DNA of 10,019 nt from Clostridiales bacterium (GTDB taxonomy: Bacteria > Bacillota > Peptococcia > Peptococcales > Peptococcaceae), in contig QAKL01000038.1 in NCBI GenBank assembly GCA_003343815.1, positions 1 to 10,019 on the forward strand, in the 5' to 3' direction. Positions within the stretch are counted from its first letter, which is position 1. Each line of letters opens with the position of its first letter. The notes under the pieces were generated by a model that was not told the origin of the DNA, made no database searches, and was given only the letters and a program-made list of their open reading frames with translations. The position numbers were made by a program, and so were the translations under genes. Positions 6,278 to 10,019 of this stretch are shown here, one piece after another.

Positions 6278-6306
6278 ATTGTAGCATTAAAATAAGATAT
6301 TGTAAA
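6278..6306 (-). promoter_or_regulatory. Sigma-A promoter of the sortase gene
   Basis: TTTACA (6301-6306) and TACAAT (6278-6283) on the minus strand are separated by exactly 17 bases. Transcription would start near 6271, giving a leader of about 20 bases that holds the GAGGTGG site. The sortase can therefore be transcribed apart from the SPOR gene, whose stop is only about 40 bases upstream. Confidence 0.8.
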
Positions 6307-6344
6307 GCATATGTTCGCTAAAAAGCATAATCTATAGTTTGTTT

Positions 6345-7145
6345 TTAAAAGCTTAGATTAGTCAGTGCTTGATGATACTGTGCAATAAGCTCCAATAAAT
6401 AACTTTGCGCCAGATATAAAGCCTGATCGTCCTTTTTACTTAAGATATATTCCAAACTCTGCGCGTAATTTGTCAGCTTTTCAGTCAAAGCCGCAATTTC
6501 GGTGTTAATTTTTTCGGCATTTTGCCCGTCTTCGCTTAATGACAAAGCGAGACTTTCATCCTCTAAAGCGGCAATTTCTTTTTTGAGCAAATTGATCATT
6601 TCCTGCCAGTTTTCAATACTATATTGCTCATATGTACTTTGCTCAAACATTTTTAGCGAGTGCTTGATCACCACATCTGCCGCCGCAACTAAGGGCGCGA
6701 CCCTCTCGCTGTAAAGTTTATCGGAGGCGGTGTATTTTAGCGAAACATCATTCAGCGTCGCTTTGACAATCGACACATCAGATCCGATATTTTGAAACTC
6801 TGACGGTAAAGCCGTCAAATCAGGCTTAGCACTCCACGCCCCCAGCAAAAGACGATACGGCGCCTCAGAGCTTGCAAAGACGCGGTAACCCGCCTGAGCG
6901 AAAGCGTCAATTTTGCTTTGCGCCTCATTTTTATCAGTGAAGCTGCCGACGTGGCAAGTGTAGTAATCCTCTGCCTCTAAGCGTAAAATAGTTTTTTCGA
7001 CTACCTCGACCGTTACATTATCTTCTGATTCGTCAAAAGCGGTTATTTTCGCTATTAAATAGCCGCCCACATACTGAATTGCCGCAAAAACCACTATCGC
7101 CGCCAAAATAAGCGTCAAAATTTTACCGATGTTTTTCATGCTCAT
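6345..7145 (-). CDS. Membrane-anchored SPOR-domain protein with C-terminal coiled coil
   Basis: This 266-residue protein has a single N-terminal membrane anchor (about 9-32), a SPOR domain (about 61-130) and a long helical tail with a predicted coiled coil (about 185-235, rich in E, K, L and A). The SPOR match is YYTCHVGSFTDKNEA...AGYRV and YRLLLGAW. SPOR domains bind denuded glycan strands of septal peptidoglycan, so an envelope or division role is likely but inferred. No enzymatic domain is visible. The ATG at 7145 is chosen because GGGGAGGA (7152-7159) lies 6 bases upstream; the ATG at 7151 abuts that site and is too close. A terminator separates it from the DUF1292 gene, and only a weak promoter-like pair (TTGGCA, 18 bp, CATAAA) lies between. 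Confidence 0.85.
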   Translation of the reverse strand: MSMKNIGKILTLILAAIVVFAAIQYVGGYLIAKITAFDESEDNVTVEVVEKTILRLEAEDYYTCHVGSFTDKNEAQSKIDAFAQAGYRVFASSEAPYRLLLGAWSAKPDLTALPSEFQNIGSDVSIVKATLNDVSLKYTASDKLYSERVAPLVAAADVVIKHSLKMFEQSTYEQYSIENWQEMINLLKKEIAALEDESLALSLSEDGQNAEKINTEIAALTEKLTNYAQSLEYILSKKDDQALYLAQSYLLELIAQYHQALTNLSF

Positions 7146-7198
7146 AATCATTCCTCCCCAACTTTATTTATGCCGAGGCTTGGACGATTATGCCAAGA

Positions 7199-7228
7199 AA
7201 AAACCTCTGCCCATAGACAGAGGTTTTT
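7199..7228 (-). terminator. Rho-independent terminator after the alaS-ireB-ruvX-DUF1292 block
   Basis: On the minus strand, CCTCTG (7218-7223) pairs with CAGAGG (7204-7209) around an 8-base loop, extended by five A-T pairs. A run of six Ts (7203 down to 7198) follows directly. It begins about 6 bases beyond the DUF1292 stop and marks the end of that operon. Confidence 0.92.
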
Positions 7229-7233
7229 AAAAC

Positions 7234-7542
7234 TTACGCTTCTTCGTCGACCATTTTATCCCAGGCGACTTTTACTCTCTCGTATTCATCATCGTCCTCG
7301 ATCGAGTAAAGCATTTCTTGACCGTCTTCTTCAACGATTTTCATAGCGATTAAATCGCCTTCCTCGTCGTCTTCTTCCTCTTCTTCGCACGGAGCCAAGA
7401 TTGCGTATTTATCTTCGCCCAATTCTACCATATCCACAAAATAAAAATCATGTTCGATATTATCCTCATCAATCAGGGTAATAACTGCTTCCTCGATCTC
7501 GCACTCTTCACCCTCGAGATGATTGTGTTTTTCTTCGCTCAT
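7234..7542 (-). CDS. DUF1292 family protein (YrzB-like), highly acidic
   Basis: This 102-residue small cytoplasmic protein has the DUF1292 pattern: ITLIDEDNIEHDFYFVDMVELGEDKYAILAP in the N-terminal half and LIAMKIVEEDGQEMLYSIEDDDEYERVKVAWD in the C-terminal half. It is extremely acidic, with an EEEEEDDEEGD stretch in between. The function of the family is unknown. Its place after ruvX is the standard Firmicutes arrangement (yrzB beside ruvX/yrrK in Bacillus). The ATG at 7542 has an AAGGAGAG site 6 bases upstream. Transcription ends at the terminator 6 bases past the stop. Confidence 0.92.
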   Translation of the reverse strand: MSEEKHNHLEGEECEIEEAVITLIDEDNIEHDFYFVDMVELGEDKYAILAPCEEEEEDDEEGDLIAMKIVEEDGQEMLYSIEDDDEYERVKVAWDKMVDEEA

Positions 7543-7564
7543 AACGCACTCTCCTTGAAATTTA

Positions 7565-7987
7565 TTAAAAGCCTTGGTGGCTTTCTAAGTAAGTTTGTAA
7601 AATCAGCACCGCCGCCATCATATCAATGACTTTTTTGCGCTTTTTGCGCGATACGTCTGCCTCTAAAAGCGTCCGCTCGGCGCTTACGGTAGTCAAGCGC
7701 TCGTCTACCCACTCAATGGGGATATCAATTTCTTTTTGCAAAGCCTTGATAAAATTTTGGACTTCTTCGGCTTTAAAGCCGATGGTGTTATTCATATTTT
7801 TCGGCAGTCCCACAACCAATTTTTCAACCTCATGCTTTTTGATCAACTCGCATAAGCCCAAAATATCGGCCTTTTGGTTATTATCCGCCCGATTGTAAGT
7901 CATCAGAGGCTGCGCCGTAATGCCTAAAATGTCGCTTAACGCCACTCCGATACGGCGCTCTCCCACGTCTAAAGCCATGATGCGCAT
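7565..7987 (-). CDS. ruvX: Holliday-junction resolvase-like YqgF/RuvX
   Basis: This 140-residue RNase H-fold protein is of typical family length. YqgF is implicated in 16S rRNA 5' pre-processing and is also annotated as a Holliday-junction resolvase. The visible motifs are MALDVGERRIGVALSD (D7), KLVVGLPKNMNNT (57-68), VDERLTT (94-100) and the final VIDMMAA with D122. The carboxylates expected at the metal site are all present. The start codon lies 3 bases after the ireB stop; GAGGG in the ireB 3' end is the ribosome binding site, so the genes are translationally linked. The DUF1292 gene follows after 22 bases. Confidence 0.96.
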   Translation of the reverse strand: MRIMALDVGERRIGVALSDILGITAQPLMTYNRADNNQKADILGLCELIKKHEVEKLVVGLPKNMNNTIGFKAEEVQNFIKALQKEIDIPIEWVDERLTTVSAERTLLEADVSRKKRKKVIDMMAAVLILQTYLESHQGF

Positions 7988-7990
7988 TAA

Positions 7991-8239
7991 TTAACCCTCT
8001 AAATAGAACTTCACCAATTCCTCGATGAGATCGTCTCTTTCGATTTTTTTCATTAAATTACGGGCGTTATTATAGCTGGTAATATAGGCCGGATCGCCGG
8101 AAATCAAATAGCCGACTATTTGGCTCACCGGATCGTAGCCTTTTTCCTCCAAGGATTTGTATACTTCCTCTAATATCTCCCTTGTTGAATTTTTACTGCC
8201 GCCTGTTCCGTTAAAATACATCGTATTTTCGCTATCCAT
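7991..8239 (-). CDS. ireB: IreB family regulatory phosphoprotein (DUF965)
   Basis: This 82-residue protein matches the IreB family, which in Enterococcus faecalis is a small substrate of the PASTA kinase IreK and a negative regulator of cephalosporin resistance. The core ILEEVYKSLEEKGYDPVSQIVGYLISGDPAYITSYNNARNLMKKIERDD is near-canonical. The N-terminal phospho-acceptors of the enterococcal protein (two Thr) have counterparts here at about S3 and T6. ATG 8239 is chosen over an upstream in-frame TTG at 8251, because the TTG touches the AGGAG site (8252-8256); the ATG is 12 bases from it, which is long. It sits between alaS and ruvX as in other Firmicutes. Confidence 0.94.
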   Translation of the reverse strand: MDSENTMYFNGTGGSKNSTREILEEVYKSLEEKGYDPVSQIVGYLISGDPAYITSYNNARNLMKKIERDDLIEELVKFYLEG

Positions 8240-8276
8240 ACCTATATCCAACTCCTCTCGTTCTAATTTTTGTCGA

Positions 8277-10019
8277 TTATTTTTCGATTGCAGCTAAAAT
8301 ATTTTTCACATTAGCCAAAGCCTCGGCTAATTTCGAAGCGTCTTTACCGCCGGCCTGCGCCATATCGGGGCGTCCGCCGCCGGAGCCGCCGCAAAGCTTA
8401 GCCGTCTCGCGCACGATAGCGCCGGCATTGATCTTTTTACCCGCCAAATCTTTGGTAACCGCGGCTACTAACTGTACGTTCTCACCGTTTACCGCTCCTA
8501 AAACCACAACGCCGCTTTCGATTTTCGCACGCAAAGTATCTGCCATCTCGCGCAAGCCCTCACTGTCAGCCTCGACTTGGGCTGCGATTAATTTGATACC
8601 ATTTACTTCGACAAGACCGTCCATGATTCCTGCTACTTGTCCCATGGCAGCTTGATTTTTAAATTTATTTAATTCTTTATTTTGCTCTTTGATTTGGTTA
8701 TTGAGCTGCTCGATACGGCCTACGATATCTTTATCGGTCGTTTTTAAAACCTCGGCCGCCTCGCGCAGGCGATTTTCTTCGGCTTTGACGTATTCATAAG
8801 CCGCCATGCCGGTTACTGCTTCGATACGGCGGATACCTGCCGCTACCGCACCCTCGCTCACAATTTTAAAGGATCCTGCTTGTGCCGTATTAGTTAAATG
8901 CGTACCTCCGCATAACTCCATACTGAAATCTCCGGCTTTGACGCAGCGCACGATTTCGCCGTATTTCTCGCCGAATAATGCGGTAAAGCCTAAAGTTTTC
9001 GCTTCATCCAAGCTTTTCTCGGAAATTTCCACATCGTGAGCGTTCAAAATTTCCTCGTTGACGCGTCTTTCGACAGTTGCCAATTCCTCGGCGGTCATTG
9101 CCGTAAAATGCGAGAAGTCGAAACGCAGACGGTTAGCGTCCACGGAAGAACCTGCCTGATTGACATGCTCGCCCAAAGTTTCTTTCAAAACTTTATGCAG
9201 CAAGTGTGTCGTGGTGTGATTGCGTGCAGTTGCCAGACGATTGGCTTTATCGACCTCGGCGCTTACGCTTTCACCTACAGCTACGGTACCGATGACAGTA
9301 CCTTTATGCACGAATTTGCCGTCCGGAAGTTTGACGGTATCATTTACTTTGATGTAGCCCTCGGCACCTTTGATAACGCCTTTGTCGCCTGTCTGACCGC
9401 CGCTTTCCGCATAAAACGGAGTTTCTGGCAGGATAGCGTAAACTTCGTCGCCTTCCTCGGCTTCCACTACTTTCACACCGTCGACAATCATGCCGCTGAT
9501 CTTGCTTTGGCAGGATAAGGTTTCATAACCCACAAATTTGCTTTTGCCCAGATCGCCCAACTGCTCGCTTACGGTGAAAGCTAAATCCCACGCGGTAACG
9601 CTTTTCTTGGCATTTTTGGACAATTCACGCTGCTTAGCCATAGCGTCCTCAAAGCCCTGCGCATCGACGGTCATGCCTGCTTCTTCCGCCATATCCTGCG
9701 TCAAATCGATCGGAAAGCCGTAAGTATCATAGAAAGTAAATGCTGTCGCGCCGTCGATTTCCGTTTTGCCTTCAGCCTTTAATTTCGCGATAGCCTGATT
9801 TACAATTGCCAAACCGTCGTTTAAGGTCATATGGAAACGCTCTTCCTCAGCTTTGATCGCCTTTTGGATCATTGGGAGTTTCTCTCTGACCTCCGGATAG
9901 ACATCACCCATTTCTTCAGCGACTACTTCGCTGAATTTGTAAAGGAACGGCTCGTTTAAGCCCAAGCTCTGACCGAAACGCACGGCGCGGCGCAAAATAC
10001 GGCGCAGTACATAGCCTCT
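8277..10019 (-). CDS. alaS: Alanyl-tRNA synthetase (partial, N-terminal catalytic core outside window)
   Basis: About 580 C-terminal residues of a protein usually near 870-880 are visible. The enzyme ligates alanine to tRNA-Ala in the cytoplasm. The frame continues to the right edge, where the first residues read RGYVLRRILRRAVRFG, a conserved AlaRS segment, so the TTG at 9995 is an internal codon and not a start. The editing domain has HTTTHLLH (about 9195-9225) and CGGTHL (about 8900-8917), the Zn-binding residues of AlaX/AlaRS editing. A coiled-coil linker (NNQIKEQNKELNKFKNQ) follows, and the C-terminal domain ends with the glycine-rich GGSGGGRPDMAQAGG. It is first of the visible operon; ireB starts 37 bases after its stop. 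Confidence 0.98.
   Translation of the reverse strand, partial: RGYVLRRILRRAVRFGQSLGLNEPFLYKFSEVVAEEMGDVYPEVREKLPMIQKAIKAEEERFHMTLNDGLAIVNQAIAKLKAEGKTEIDGATAFTFYDTYGFPIDLTQDMAEEAGMTVDAQGFEDAMAKQRELSKNAKKSVTAWDLAFTVSEQLGDLGKSKFVGYETLSCQSKISGMIVDGVKVVEAEEGDEVYAILPETPFYAESGGQTGDKGVIKGAEGYIKVNDTVKLPDGKFVHKGTVIGTVAVGESVSAEVDKANRLATARNHTTTHLLHKVLKETLGEHVNQAGSSVDANRLRFDFSHFTAMTAEELATVERRVNEEILNAHDVEISEKSLDEAKTLGFTALFGEKYGEIVRCVKAGDFSMELCGGTHLTNTAQAGSFKIVSEGAVAAGIRRIEAVTGMAAYEYVKAEENRLREAAEVLKTTDKDIVGRIEQLNNQIKEQNKELNKFKNQAAMGQVAGIMDGLVEVNGIKLIAAQVEADSEGLREMADTLRAKIESGVVVLGAVNGENVQLVAAVTKDLAGKKINAGAIVRETAKLCGGSGGGRPDMAQAGGKDASKLAEALANVKNILAAIEK

Noticed and set aside
6252..6287. Longer sortase start at 6287
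   Set aside because: That ATG lies upstream of the -10 hexamer of the sortase promoter and has no Shine-Dalgarno site, whereas ATG 6251 has GAGGTGG 6 bases upstream.
7167..7196. Promoter TTGGCA-18-CATAAA before the SPOR gene
   Set aside because: The -10 matches at only about four of six positions and would leave a leader of about 15 bases. Possible, but too weak to list.
8240..8251. TTG start of ireB at 8251
   Set aside because: The AGGAG site touches this TTG with no spacing, and the ATG at 8239 aligns better with the start of known IreB proteins.
9036..9518. Plus-strand 160-codon frame antisense to alaS
   Set aside because: It overlaps conserved AlaRS sequence on the other strand, has no ribosome binding site evidence and no recognised domain.
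9993..9995. TTG at 9995 as the start of alaS
   Set aside because: The frame stays open to the right edge and encodes the conserved AlaRS segment RGYVLRRI upstream of it, so the codon is an internal leucine.

Overview
The window looks like chromosomal DNA from a Bacillota (Firmicutes). The strongest sign is the block alaS - ireB - ruvX - DUF1292, since IreB and this gene order are characteristic of that phylum. A SPOR-domain protein follows the block. SPOR proteins are uncommon in monoderm Firmicutes, so a diderm lineage such as Negativicutes is possible, but a class B sortase is also present and the sequence does not settle the question. Base composition is moderate and slightly AT-rich. Nothing suggests a prophage, conjugative element or CRISPR array, and no tRNA or rRNA gene was seen. 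No stretch longer than 300 bases lacks a gene.

Layout from left to right. Positions 1-1016 (minus) hold the N-terminal part of the translational GTPase TypA/BipA, cut by the window edge, with a good promoter and an inverted repeat in the promoter spacer. Diverging from it, 1209-1927 (plus) carries two tandem half-length TauE/SafE (TSUP) permease genes. Each has its own GVGGG motif and Shine-Dalgarno site, and their charge patterns point to opposite membrane topologies. A compact hairpin region at 1928-2018, with a short IS3-like terminal sequence, separates them from the convergent minus-strand genes.

Positions 2019-4186 (minus) form a two-gene operon: a divergent alanine-racemase-fold enzyme followed 2 bases later by a FemAB/FemX-type aminoacyltransferase. 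It is driven by a near-consensus promoter (TTGACA, 17 bp, TACAAT) and has a hairpin at the start of its leader. This suggests a cell-wall peptide-modification unit. Upstream lie an unrecognised 358-residue protein (4304-5380), a class B sortase (5505-6251) with its own near-consensus promoter, and a membrane-anchored SPOR/coiled-coil protein (6345-7145). A rho-independent terminator at 7199-7228 closes the upstream operon.

Positions 7234-10019 (minus) are the conserved housekeeping block: alaS (5' end outside the window), ireB, ruvX and a DUF1292 protein, closely spaced and probably co-transcribed. Much of the window therefore concerns translation or the cell envelope. The least ordinary items are the split permease pair, the racemase with replaced active-site residues beside a FemX homologue, and the orphan 358-residue protein. 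No clearly new multi-gene system is evident.
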